This document shows, piece after piece, positions 46,001 to 53,907 of a stretch of 64,000 nt of DNA; position 1 is the first letter of the stretch; each line of letters starts with the position of its first letter. The stretch covers positions 83,851-147,850 of the forward strand of contig QHXN01000027.1 in the NCBI GenBank assembly GCA_003222975.1. Reading direction: 5' to 3'. The stretch is from Acidobacteriota bacterium. GTDB taxonomy: Bacteria > Acidobacteriota > Blastocatellia > Pyrinomonadales > Pyrinomonadaceae. The position numbers and the translations under genes were made by a program. The notes beneath the pieces were generated by a model. The model worked only from the letters and a program-made list of their open reading frames with translations. It did not search any database and was not told where the DNA came from.

Positions 46001-48846
46001 GCTGAGAGTTCGGCTTTGTCAGTCACGATCTCAAGGCGCTTCGCCGGGCCGCGACCGTAGGCCGTGACTTCGACCGACTTGCCCACAGCGCCGTCGGGGC
46101 CGACCGCCGTGACGCGGATGCGGTTCGGGCCGGGGACGACGTTGAGACCTACGAAGTTGAAGGTGGCGAGGTCGTTCTTGTGGTCAACTCTCTTCTCGCC
46201 GATCTTCGAGTCGGGCACGCGCTGACCCGCGACTTCGACCGAGACCGTCCAAGCGGCGTTCGTGCGCGCCGAGATTTCGAGCGCCGCGCCCGCGACCGTC
46301 TCGTCCGGCTGCGGCGAGAGGACGCGCACGTCGCCGGGCGCGACCGGCTCCAGCGTCTCGTCGGTCGCCATCTCGTAAGTGCCGGAGGCGAGCGGCGTCT
46401 TATTCTTCGTCGCGCCCTCGCTCTTCGTCGCGCCCTCGCCGTTCGTCCGAGCGCCGCCGCCCGCGCCGTCTGCGCCGTGCGCTGCCAAATCATTCTTCGT
46501 CGCGTCAGCGCCGACGAAGAGCGAGCCGCTGAGCGGGCCGCGCGCCGGCCCGGCCTTCGCGCTCGCTTCCGAAGCGTAGCCGTTCTTCAAACCGGAATTG
46601 TTGACGCCCGCGCCCGTCTCGCCGTCGGGCGAGCGCAGCGCGAAGTTCTGGCGCAGGAGTGCGCCGCCGCCGAGGGGTGTGCGCAGCAGACGCGTCCAGC
46701 TCTTCTCGTCGCGGCGACCGGTGTCAACGAGCGAGTAGCCGGACGGGAGAGTCACGGGGTCGAGCGAGACGACCTGCGTGCCCTCGTTGACGACGGGGAA
46801 GTTGTAGAGGCCCTCGGAGTCGGTGATGACCGACTGGCCGTTGTTGAGGTAGAGGCGCACGCCGGGCAGGCCGCGCTCGTCGCTGTCGAACTGGCCGTTA
46901 AGGTTCGCGTCAACGTAAACGCGACCGACGATCACCTGCTGCGACGAGAAGAGGCCGCTGCGGACGCGCACGCTCGCGCGCGCCGGGGGGGTCGTCACGC
47001 GCTCGCCGGTGGCGAGCGTGCCCGCAGCGGAAGCGGAGTTGAACTGGTCGCCCTCAACAGCGTTCGCGCCGACGCGCACGCGGTACGTGACGACGGCGCG
47101 AGCGCCCGCGAGGACGCGGCCCAGGCGGAAGACGAGCGAGCCGTCGGCAGAGACTTCGGGGTTGAGGCTGCGCGCCGTCGGGTCGGGCGGCGACAGAAGG
47201 AGCGCCGTCCCTTCGGCGTAATGGAACGAAGGCGGCAACTGGTCGCTGACCGTCACGTCGTCGGCGGCGACGGCGGTCGCGTTATGAACCTCGACGCGGT
47301 AAGTGATGGTGTCGCCGACCTCGGCTGAAGGACGATCCGCCGACTTCGTGATCTCCAGCGCCGCGTTCTCGAAGACGGGGATGTTGAGGGCGTAGGCGGC
47401 GAGCCTCTGAATCTCGACCGCGCCGTCGGTGACTTCAAAGCTTCCGTCCTTGGCGACGGGCTGGCCGTCGAGCGAGCGCACGTCGAGCGTGAAGAGGCCC
47501 GTGCCGTCGGACGTTGGCGTGATGGTCGTCTCGATGAGGCGGGCGCGGAAGCCCGCCGCGGTGACGTTGAGGAAGTAGCGCACGGGCGTCTGCGGCGAGC
47601 CGAGTTGCGCGGGCGCGAGCGCGAAGCTCCAGCGCCCCTGCGCGTCCGCGGCGAAGGGGTTCGCGTTCTGGTTGTTCGGGTCGGAGCCGGTGTTGGCGTC
47701 GAGCGCGACGCCGGAGCCACTGTTCGAGTCGGCGAGCAGCGAGACGCGCGCGCCCGCGACGGGCGTGCCCGCGCTGCGGCCCTCGTAAACGACGCCGAAG
47801 GGGTTGACGACCGCGGTGGCGTTGGTGCTCGAAGCGGCGGGCGCGTTGTCGGCGGCGACGGCGGCGCTGTTGACGACGCCCGTGCCGTGCGCGACCGAGG
47901 CCGCGGCGCGCGCCTGGAAGGCGACCTCGACCGTCTCGCCGACGGCGACCTGCGCGAGATGAATCTCGACGCGGCGCGCGACGACCAGGCCCTCGTCCGC
48001 GTCGTCGGCGTCGGTGAGCGGGCGGTTGTTCAGACGCAAAGTGCCCGCGACGTAGTCGAGGCCGTCGGGCAGGTCGTCGCGCATGACGACCTTGCGGGCG
48101 GGGATGTCGCCGCTGTTGCGGAAGGAGACGGTGTAGTTGAGCGTCTGGCCCGGCGCGGTGGTGACGCGCTCTTTGCCTTCGACGAGCTTGACGGGCGGGA
48201 GCGCCGGGTTGTCGGGCGAGGAGAGGCGCGCGCCCTTGCCGTAGGCGTTGACGATGGTGCCGGCGTCCTGCGCGCCTGCGTTGACGGCGTCGGCGACGCT
48301 CGAACGCGTGTTGATGCGGATGGAGAGCTGCTGGCCCTGCTGTCCGCCGTTCGTGTCAACGACGGCGAGGACGGCGACGCACTGGCCGCGCGCGAGGCGC
48401 GGACTCATCGTCGAGCCGAGCGTGATCGCGCGGTCTGAGTCGGTGACGGTTCCGCTCGCGTCCGTGTCGAAGTAGAGCGAGACGAGCGCGGCGGGGGCAG
48501 AAACGTCCGCCGAGGTGATGGTGTAGAAGTCGGGCGTGTTGCCGGTGTTGCAGACGCGGAAGGGTCGCACGACGCGCTCGCCCGGCGCGACCGTGGCCGA
48601 GGGGTCGGTCTCGTCGGGCGTCACGGTGACGGCGGCGACCGTGAGCACAATGACGGAGACCGTCGGGGAGACGGTCGTGTAGCCCGCGCCGTCCGCGCCC
48701 GTGTAGAACGCCTCGGCGCGGTTGGAAATCGTAACGCCCGCCTCCGCAGTCCCGTCGGCGACCGCGCCGCGCCCGCTCGCCGTGAAGGCGGCGAGGAGCG
48801 TGAGCGCGAGCGCGCAGACGAGACTGCGGGGGCGGGCGTTAGTCAT
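43069..48846 (-). CDS. Giant DUF11/SdrD-like outer-membrane barrel chimera
   Basis: 1925 residues. Signal peptide (to about 31). N-terminal Ig-like domain with CNTGNTPDFYT, then two DUF11 domains (about 215-340 and 495-635), and an SdrD/Cna-B-like domain (VIVGRVYVDANLNGQFDSDERGLPGVRLYL near 650). A low-complexity Gly/Ala/Asp segment is followed by Big/filamin-like domains (about 880-1110) with KDGSQQGRADDGS-type linkers. From about 1150 an Omp85-less beta-barrel has alternating strands such as KLYVRVDHKRSYFLFGDME and YGRFALKFGDT, ending in SAGRPKHEDE instead of an aromatic residue. It probably anchors the neighbouring DUF11 proteins at the outer membrane (inference). Confidence 0.82.
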   Translation of the reverse strand: MTNARPRSLVCALALTLLAAFTASGRGAVADGTAEAGVTISNRAEAFYTGADGAGYTTVSPTVSVIVLTVAAVTVTPDETDPSATVAPGERVVRPFRVCNTGNTPDFYTITSADVSAPAALVSLYFDTDASGTVTDSDRAITLGSTMSPRLARGQCVAVLAVVDTNGGQQGQQLSIRINTRSSVADAVNAGAQDAGTIVNAYGKGARLSSPDNPALPPVKLVEGKERVTTAPGQTLNYTVSFRNSGDIPARKVVMRDDLPDGLDYVAGTLRLNNRPLTDADDADEGLVVARRVEIHLAQVAVGETVEVAFQARAAASVAHGTGVVNSAAVAADNAPAASSTNATAVVNPFGVVYEGRSAGTPVAGARVSLLADSNSGSGVALDANTGSDPNNQNANPFAADAQGRWSFALAPAQLGSPQTPVRYFLNVTAAGFRARLIETTITPTSDGTGLFTLDVRSLDGQPVAKDGSFEVTDGAVEIQRLAAYALNIPVFENAALEITKSADRPSAEVGDTITYRVEVHNATAVAADDVTVSDQLPPSFHYAEGTALLLSPPDPTARSLNPEVSADGSLVFRLGRVLAGARAVVTYRVRVGANAVEGDQFNSASAAGTLATGERVTTPPARASVRVRSGLFSSQQVIVGRVYVDANLNGQFDSDERGLPGVRLYLNNGQSVITDSEGLYNFPVVNEGTQVVSLDPVTLPSGYSLVDTGRRDEKSWTRLLRTPLGGGALLRQNFALRSPDGETGAGVNNSGLKNGYASEASAKAGPARGPLSGSLFVGADATKNDLAAHGADGAGGGARTNGEGATKSEGATKNKTPLASGTYEMATDETLEPVAPGDVRVLSPQPDETVAGAALEISARTNAAWTVSVEVAGQRVPDSKIGEKRVDHKNDLATFNFVGLNVVPGPNRIRVTAVGPDGAVGKSVEVTAYGRGPAKRLEIVTDKAELSAGGRDSTTVRVRAFDQWNHPAADGSVALAVSSGHLLRVDDGSKDGSQQGRADDGSRDKAAGRGKAADRGDDKGLENPEEKNAPASQQIVPLVGGEGRALLVADNAPGASEIHAMTGAVEVKREIRVTPEVRPSILVGLAEVTFGSGQPALSGAESGAAVRSRLAFFYRGQFLGSNLLTLAYDSNRPINRTAGRDRLFQFDPLDRAYPLFGDSSTRYEDAQSNSKLYVRVDHKRSYFLFGDMETENRNAGLASYTRKLTGVKLHLEDSKGDYVSVTGARPDTAFARDTFPGDALGFAHLSHAEILPGSETVVIEVRDRRNPEAIISREALIRSVDYNLDASTGEMFFLRPISAFDFSFNLVQVVVTYEYQADGMSQAVYTARAYKNFEGLGLKVGLSLVDQQQGEFGAFVLGGLDAEKKLPRGGRVRLEWATSRGRVSSGGNLSGAGIDDRHDGNAYRVELEQPLPYRETMLRATYARADEGFLNPFGATVTPGSQRADASVEMKVTKSARAKFSFMDERNHTANVDNSRETASLLWTESFGDRLRATFGYDFRSFKDDLSGRQTDSNLVTVGAEYKATAKLSLSAKREQNLTDADPTYPNQTTLAATYQWNQFTKLFFTERLASAPIVPISDTAATGFAATTTRNETAVGVETKLGRFADLNSRYQIENGVNGTDSFAVIGLSNRLPINKELSLDLGYERGFHLAGNGASFNAAHLGFSWQPIENFRTTARYEMRDRDGMGTVLTLGAAGRLFDNVTSLGRFQLSRTNFQGRDSSALSATAALAWRPLHTDAVGLLFSYTRRDISQRGAGTEGATRDRSDTLSADGYYQATRNLELYGRFALKFGDTASPGLARVSTLTYLMQGRGVYRFGKYIDFAGEGRWLAQPATATARASFGTELGFWVLSDLRLGGGYNWTGVTEPGASPLLAARRGFYFTISSKLSNLFNLFGTPRQNAQSQGSGAQDGDTSAGRPKHEDE

Positions 48847-48870
48847 GGAGAAGATCGAAAGGCGGATGCT

Positions 48871-48936
48871 GGATGTCAGATGCTAGATGCTAGTAATTGC
48901 CTTTTGCTGACATCTAGCATCTAGCATCTGACATCT
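48871..48936. repeat. GCTAGAT-family hairpin between DUF11 genes
   Basis: Arms 48871-48893 and 48914-48936 are 23 bp with one mismatch and a 20-nt loop. Units are GATGCTA/GATGTCA heptamers. It starts 4 bases past the stop of the 703-residue gene (48941) and ends 25 bases before the 1925-residue gene starts. Confidence 0.9.
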
Positions 48937-48940
48937 GGTT

Positions 48941-51052
48941 TTAGTTGATCCGACGCCGGAAGACGAACGCCTTCGAGACGCCGGGGTTGAGCGTGCCGGC
49001 GGCGTCCTTCAGCCAGGTGGTCGCGGCGGTGACCGCGCCGTTGGTTGTGCCGTCGGTGATCGTGCCGCCGTTGGAGTCGGACGGGGCTGGGCTGGTTATC
49101 TGCGTCGTTGTAGCCGCCCAGTTGTTGGGGACTGCCGTGCCGTCCTCGCTGATGACGATGCTCGACGCGACGAGGTTGACGCAGCCCGCGCCGCCGCCGC
49201 CCGTCGAGACGTTCGAGTAGGTGACCGTGTACTCGATGTCCGCGCCGGGGACGGGGTCGGTGGCCGCGCCAAAGGTCGTCCCGTTGATGACGGTAAAGCT
49301 CTTCACGAGCTTCAGGAAGCCGGTGTAGAGGTTGTCGAGCGTGTCGTTCTTCTGGGTGTTGCTGATCCCGGAAGTGGCGCGGATCGCGGTGCTGAATCCG
49401 CCCGACTGCAACACGGCGCTACCAGCGGGCGCGGTGACGCGCACGATGATGTTGGCCGAGCTGCCGAAGGCGACCGCCAGCGTCGTGCTGCCGCCGCCCG
49501 AAACGGTCGTGAAGCTCGTCCCGCCGTTGGTGCTGATGGCGACGGTGAACCCGGCGGGCACCGTGGGCGCGGTGAGCGTGAACGTGTCGTCGGCGTTGCC
49601 CGTGTTCTGCACCGTGTTGGTGAAGTCCACGCTGGCCGCCGCCCCGAGAGTGTCGAGGTGCGAGAGGCCGGCGATGGCCGCGGGCGCGACCGACTTGTTG
49701 GTGTAGTCGTCGTTGTTGTCAGTCGGGCCGACCGCGGCGGGCGCGCCCGAGGGGCCGATGAGAACGTTTCCGGCCTGGGTGAGCGTCGTCGGGAGCTGGA
49801 AGCCCTGCGTGGCACTCAACGGGTCAACGCCGGAGCGCGGCTCGTTGAAGTCGGCGTTGCCGTCGCCCTTGTTGACCACGAGGTCGCCCGACTGGTCGGT
49901 CAGGCTCGCTGCGACGGTGTTCTTGCCGAAGGCGTCGCCGATCTCGTAGATCGGGTTCGTCGCGTTAATGCCCGTGTTGACGGAGACGACGAACTGCATG
50001 TTCGTCGCCGAAGCGCCGCTGGCGAGCGACGCGCCGACGTTGAAGGCGACGCGCACGGTGTTGCTCAGGGGCGAGGGCGCGGTGGTCGTCCAGGTGGCCG
50101 CCGTGACGGGGTTGCTCGAAAGCGGCGAGGTCGAGTAGAGGACGGTGACGCCCGCGGGCGGCGTGACCGAGACGAATGTGGTGCGCGCGGGCACGGGCAC
50201 GATGACGAAGACGCCGGTGTTCGAGCCGGCGGGCGCGTTCGTCAGCGTCTGCGAGGAGGCAGAGCGCGCGCCCGTGTTGTCGAGGCTCCACGTGTAGGTG
50301 ATGTTCGAGCCCAGCGCCACGGGGCCGGCGGGCGCGTTCAGGTTCAGGCGGAGCTGCGCGTCGTTGTCCACGGTCGTGGAGGCGTCGCCGCGGGCCTCCG
50401 ACTCGCCGTTGACCGGCGCGGTCGTGCCCGACGGCACGGAAGTACGCACCTCGTTGGCGGAGTTGTTGGCCGTCTGGTTGTCGAAGGTCGGCCCGCCAGT
50501 CGCGGCGTCGCCGAGCTTGACGTTGATGGTCGAGCCTGCCGACGCGCCGGCGTTGACGTTGACGCGCACGATGACGGTGAGCGTCGCGTTGTGGGCTATC
50601 GAGGAGGAGAGCACGTCCGACGCGTTCGCCAGGATGTCGGTGTCGCCCGCGTCAATGCCGTTGTTGTTCACGTCAATGACGGCCTTCTGCACGGTGGCCG
50701 GGCCGGAGAGCTGCACGCTCGCACCGGAGGCGAGGAAGCGCACCTGTGTGGCGTAGTTGCCGGTGTTGGTGACGGTGAACGTGAAGTCCACGTTCGACTG
50801 CCCGGCCACGACGTTCGGGACGCTGCCCACGTCGGGGGTGATGGCGAGGCCGGAGACGTTTGCGACCGTGACGGTCACGGTGTTGGAGACGACCGAGTAG
50901 CTGCTCGTCCCGTCGGAGTAGGTGGCCGAGGCGCGGTTCTGAATCTGCGTGCCTCCGGCGGTCTGCGCGAGCGCGGGCGCGGCCCACAGGCACAGGGCCG
51001 CGAGCGCGAGCGTCGCGCGAAGGAGCATAGGGGATTTGGTTCTCGTGTTCAT
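48941..51052 (-). CDS. Exported DUF11-type surface protein
   Basis: 703 residues, ATG with GAGGAAC upstream. The Sec signal ends near APALAQT. Several Ig-like/DUF11 units follow, recognisable by TFTVTNTGNYATQVRF, YTWSLDNTGARSASSQT, VDFTNTVQNTGNADDTFTL and DIEYTVTYSNVSTGG. A Ca-binding-like NNGIDAGDTD stretch near 130 resembles dockerin-type or DxDxDG turns. It ends VSKAFVFRRRIN. No enzyme motif. Sits second in a five-gene minus-strand cluster of exported DUF11 proteins and is separated from the next gene by a hairpin. Confidence 0.8.
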   Translation of the reverse strand: MNTRTKSPMLLRATLALAALCLWAAPALAQTAGGTQIQNRASATYSDGTSSYSVVSNTVTVTVANVSGLAITPDVGSVPNVVAGQSNVDFTFTVTNTGNYATQVRFLASGASVQLSGPATVQKAVIDVNNNGIDAGDTDILANASDVLSSSIAHNATLTVIVRVNVNAGASAGSTINVKLGDAATGGPTFDNQTANNSANEVRTSVPSGTTAPVNGESEARGDASTTVDNDAQLRLNLNAPAGPVALGSNITYTWSLDNTGARSASSQTLTNAPAGSNTGVFVIVPVPARTTFVSVTPPAGVTVLYSTSPLSSNPVTAATWTTTAPSPLSNTVRVAFNVGASLASGASATNMQFVVSVNTGINATNPIYEIGDAFGKNTVAASLTDQSGDLVVNKGDGNADFNEPRSGVDPLSATQGFQLPTTLTQAGNVLIGPSGAPAAVGPTDNNDDYTNKSVAPAAIAGLSHLDTLGAAASVDFTNTVQNTGNADDTFTLTAPTVPAGFTVAISTNGGTSFTTVSGGGSTTLAVAFGSSANIIVRVTAPAGSAVLQSGGFSTAIRATSGISNTQKNDTLDNLYTGFLKLVKSFTVINGTTFGAATDPVPGADIEYTVTYSNVSTGGGGAGCVNLVASSIVISEDGTAVPNNWAATTTQITSPAPSDSNGGTITDGTTNGAVTAATTWLKDAAGTLNPGVSKAFVFRRRIN

Positions 51053-51089
51053 CTTTTCGGTTCCTCAAAGTGGTCGGTGGGACTTGTCG

Positions 51090-51149
51090 GCGGTCTCGTC
51101 CGGGTAGGCCGTTCCGTGCGGGAACTTCTGTCGGCTGTTGCGAGACCGC
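51090..51149. other. Nested stem-loop between DUF11 genes
   Basis: Outer stem GCGGTCTCG/CGAGACCGC (51090-51098, 51141-51149), inner stem GTTCC/GGAAC (51111-51115, 51121-51125). It is in the 110-base gap between the 172-residue gene and the 703-residue gene; a partial terminator or processing site would fit. Confidence 0.5.
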
Positions 51150-51162
51150 GCGGCGGTCTGCC

Positions 51163-51681
51163 TTACTTGACGCGCACCCTGTAAGAGGCGGAGAGCTTGC
51201 CGCCGGCGGCGAGCGCGTCCGACCACTCGTAGCGCACCTCTGTGTACATCGAGACGGGGGCGGGCACACGCTTCACGGAGCCGTCCGCCTGCTTCTCCTC
51301 GATGATCGGCTGCGTCGAGAACGTCTTGCCGCCGTCAATCGAGTAGGTGACGGTCGAACCCTGCTCGCCCGCGGCGCTGCCCGCGACGAGGACTGTGCCC
51401 TGGGGTATGTGGCCGACGGTCTTGTAGTCGCGCGCAGGCGCGCCGCCGTCGTTCGACGAGACGATCTGCCAGTCCAGGACTTCGCCCGGCTTGACGTTCT
51501 CGACCTTGTCGAGCGAAAGGCTCTGGCCCTCGCGCTCGACCGAGCCGCTCAGTTGGACTTTGACTTCGGGGCGTCCGGCGGGCGCGAGCTGCCGCTGCGC
51601 GAAGGCCGCGACGCCGCCCGCGACGACGACGCACAGCGCGACGACGGGGGCGATGCCCAGTTTTTTATTCGGTCTCTTCAT
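51163..51681 (-). CDS. Small exported DUF11-like protein
   Basis: 172 residues starting MKRPNKKLG at 51681 with GGAGGAG seven bases upstream; an earlier ATG in frame lacks such a site. The signal peptide (APVVALCVVVAGGVAAFA) is followed by one Ig-like DUF11 domain: VKVQLSGSVEREGQSL, PGEVLDWQIVSSNDGGAPA, TVTYSIDGGKTFS. The end reads GGKLSASYRVRVK. It is the first of the DUF11 cluster and may be a minor or initiating subunit (inference from position). The receiver gene lies 108 bases upstream. Confidence 0.78.
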   Translation of the reverse strand: MKRPNKKLGIAPVVALCVVVAGGVAAFAQRQLAPAGRPEVKVQLSGSVEREGQSLSLDKVENVKPGEVLDWQIVSSNDGGAPARDYKTVGHIPQGTVLVAGSAAGEQGSTVTYSIDGGKTFSTQPIIEEKQADGSVKRVPAPVSMYTEVRYEWSDALAAGGKLSASYRVRVK

Positions 51682-51789
51682 TGATCTTCTCCTCCAAGTA
51701 TTCATTCCGGTCTGGTGGGCGCGAGGCCTCTCGGCGTCGGGCGCGTGGTGCCGTGCGCTTGCGGGTAAAGAGGGCTTTCGGAATCTCCC

Positions 51790-52167
51790 TCAGGCGGGGT
51801 CGGCCATCGCCGGCTCTTTCAAGGCGCAGGCGACGGCGTACATGAAGTCCTTGACGCGGACGGGGCGCGGGAGCACTGCCGCGAGCCGTGCGTGCGCGTG
51901 CGCACGCATGATCTCGGACGGTCGGTCGTGGATGGCTATGAGCGAGGTGAGCGGGGCGATCTCGGTCAGGGCTTCGACCGCGCCGCTGCGACCGAAGCCG
52001 GCCATGTCGAGGCTGACGGCGATCAGGTCGAAGCACCCTTCGGCAGCCGCGCGCAGAACGTCCATCGTGTGGCGGCAGGCCTCGGCCTCGTGGCCCGCGG
52101 CGCGCAGAGCGGCCACCAGCCCCTCCGCCGTCATACGGTCGTCGTCGCAAATCATCACGCGCGCCAT
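51790..52167 (-). CDS. Stand-alone receiver-like protein lacking the phospho-acceptor Asp
   Basis: 125 residues, just one receiver (CheY-like) domain: MARVMICDDDRMTAEGL with the acidic pair Asp8-Asp10, DLIAVSLDMAG in the place of D-L-D-M-P-G, and VLPRPVRVKDF at the K-P loop. The phospho-acceptor position is Ser52, the conserved Lys is Arg, and the Thr of the switch strand is replaced by His, so canonical phosphorylation is unlikely. AAAGGAAT precedes ATG 52167. It may act as a phosphorylation-independent regulator for the DUF11 genes that follow on the same strand; that link is positional only. Confidence 0.8.
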   Translation of the reverse strand: MARVMICDDDRMTAEGLVAALRAAGHEAEACRHTMDVLRAAAEGCFDLIAVSLDMAGFGRSGAVEALTEIAPLTSLIAIHDRPSEIMRAHAHARLAAVLPRPVRVKDFMYAVACALKEPAMADPA

Positions 52168-52515
52168 CCGTTTGATTCCTTTGCTCGTTGAAACTTCTCG
52201 GACTAGTGCCGGGCATACTCCCCCGGCACCGGACTCTTTATCAAAGCCCGTACCGCGCGCGCGCGCCGGCCAGTCAGGGAAAGGCAAGTTGTGAGATACA
52301 GGGACTTAGGAGGACGGCGGCGCGGCGTCGGGCATACGCGACAGAAGCTCCGGCTGACACCCGCTGCTGACAAAATGTCCGAAGGGCTGTCGTTTTGTCA
52401 GCCGCCGCGCCGGGATATCCCGGTCTTCAATACTTCCTGAGATTCGGCGTCGAGATGTTAGAATGCCTTCCGAGCTACAGGCATCCCAGAGCCTCTAAGC
52501 CGAGGACGCACGCCC
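52168..52515. other. Divergent intergenic region with two stem-loops
   Basis: No gene is seen. GTGCCGGG/CCCGGCAC (52206-52213, 52222-52229) is an 8-bp stem 40 bases upstream of the receiver gene. GCTGACAAAA/TTTTGTCAGC (52366-52375, 52393-52402) is a 10-bp stem in the upstream region of the ATPase gene. A TAGAAT hexamer at 52456 may be a minus-10 box for the plus-strand gene, but no good minus-35 is seen. Confidence 0.5.
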
Positions 52516-53907
52516 ATGCCGCCCGCGAAAACTTTGCGCGACGCCTACAACGCCGCCAACCCGACCGAGCCTCTGTCGCCCGGCGATCCGCGCTACGTTG
52601 ACTGCACGGACGTGCGCGGCGACGAGGACACGGTGCGCAAGATGTTCAGGATCATCTCTTTCTCAGACAAGCCGACGCACCAGCTTTTCACCGGTCATCG
52701 CGGCTGCGGCAAGTCAACCGAACTGCTGCGCTTGAAGGAGAGGCTGGAGGGCGACAAGTTCTACGTCGTCTATTTCGCGGCGGACGAAGACCTCGACGCC
52801 AACGACCTGACCTACACAGACCTGCTGCTCTCCGTCGCCCGCCGCGTCATCGCCCAGACCAGCAATGACGAGATCAACCTCGGCGACGCGCTCAAGACCG
52901 TCGAGACGTGGTTCGCCGAAGTCGTGTACGAACAGAGCGAGTGGAAGAGGGCCGAGCAGGAGTTGACGAGCTAGGCGGAGATCGGCCTCCCTCTGCCGAA
53001 AGGCATCCCGCTCATCGGGCGTGTGCTGACGAGGCTCACGGAACAAATCAAGACCGGCGACGAGATTAAGAAGCAGATTCGCCAGAGGCTTGACAGCAAG
53101 ATTCCGCAACTAATCGGCGGGCTTAACGACCTCCTCAACCGCGCCGACGTTGAAGTGCAGAGGGCGGGCAAGAAGGCTGTGACCGTGATCGTGGACAACC
53201 TCGACCGCGTCACACGCAAAGACCTCGGCGACGGGCGCACCTCGCACGACGCGCTCTTCATCGAACATGGCGACCAGCTCTGCGCGCTCCGCTGTCACAC
53301 GATTTACACCGTGCCGATCTCGATGATGTACGGGCTGAGCGCGAGAGACCTGGGCGGCATCTTCGACCGCGCACAGGTGTTGCCGATGATTAAATCTCAT
53401 GAGCCGCAGGTGAGTGGCGGTGGCCCGTCGCCCGCGGGAGTGCAGCGGCTGCGCGACATCATCGGCAGGCGCATAGATGTGGGCGTGCTGTGCGAGCCGG
53501 AGGCGGTCGAGTATTTCTGCCAGGCGTGCGGCGGACACCCGCGCGACCTGATGACGCTCGTGCGCAACAGCATCGAGTACGTCGAGGACGAGAACCAGCC
53601 GAGGCCCATCACGCTGGCCGCCGCACGCCGCGCCGAAGGACAACTCGTCTCCGCGTTCGCACGCATGATCCCGGAGGACTATTTTGAAAAGCTGGTCGCC
53701 GTCCACCAAACGAACAAGATCAAGAAGGACGACGACCACCAGAAGATGCTCTTCAGCCAGAGCGTGCTGGAATACGCCGACGAGCCGGACGAGGCCGGGT
53801 CGGACACGGAGAAAGAGCCTTGGCACGACGTGCACCCGGCGGTGCAGAAACTCAAGAGCTTTCGGGAAGCGTTGAATGAGCGTTCAAGACCTGCCGTCGA
53901 ATCCTGA
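52516..53907 (+). pseudogene. P-loop AAA/STAND-like ATPase gene interrupted by an amber codon
   Basis: The same frame reads through 52516-53907 with a single internal stop, TAG at 52972 (codon 153). Before it: FTGHRGCGKSTELL, a Walker A motif at residues 60-68. After it: helical segment, VIVDNLDRV (Walker B, about 222-230), SARDLGGIF, and GGHPRDLMTLVRNSIEYVEDE typical of the winged-helix/lid part of AAA ATPases. The 464-codon frame matches one protein. TAG serves as an ordinary stop in cheA, so recoding is not indicated. Explanations are a nonsense mutation, a sequence error (one base from GAG, TTG or CAG), or two split proteins. It overlaps the TPR gene by 32 bases. Confidence 0.8.

Noticed and set aside
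42595..46005. 1136-codon plus-strand frame opposite the giant DUF11 gene
   Set aside because: Composition of a GC-driven shadow (Arg, Val, Glu, Ala runs), no domains, no signal; the minus-strand product has clear domains.
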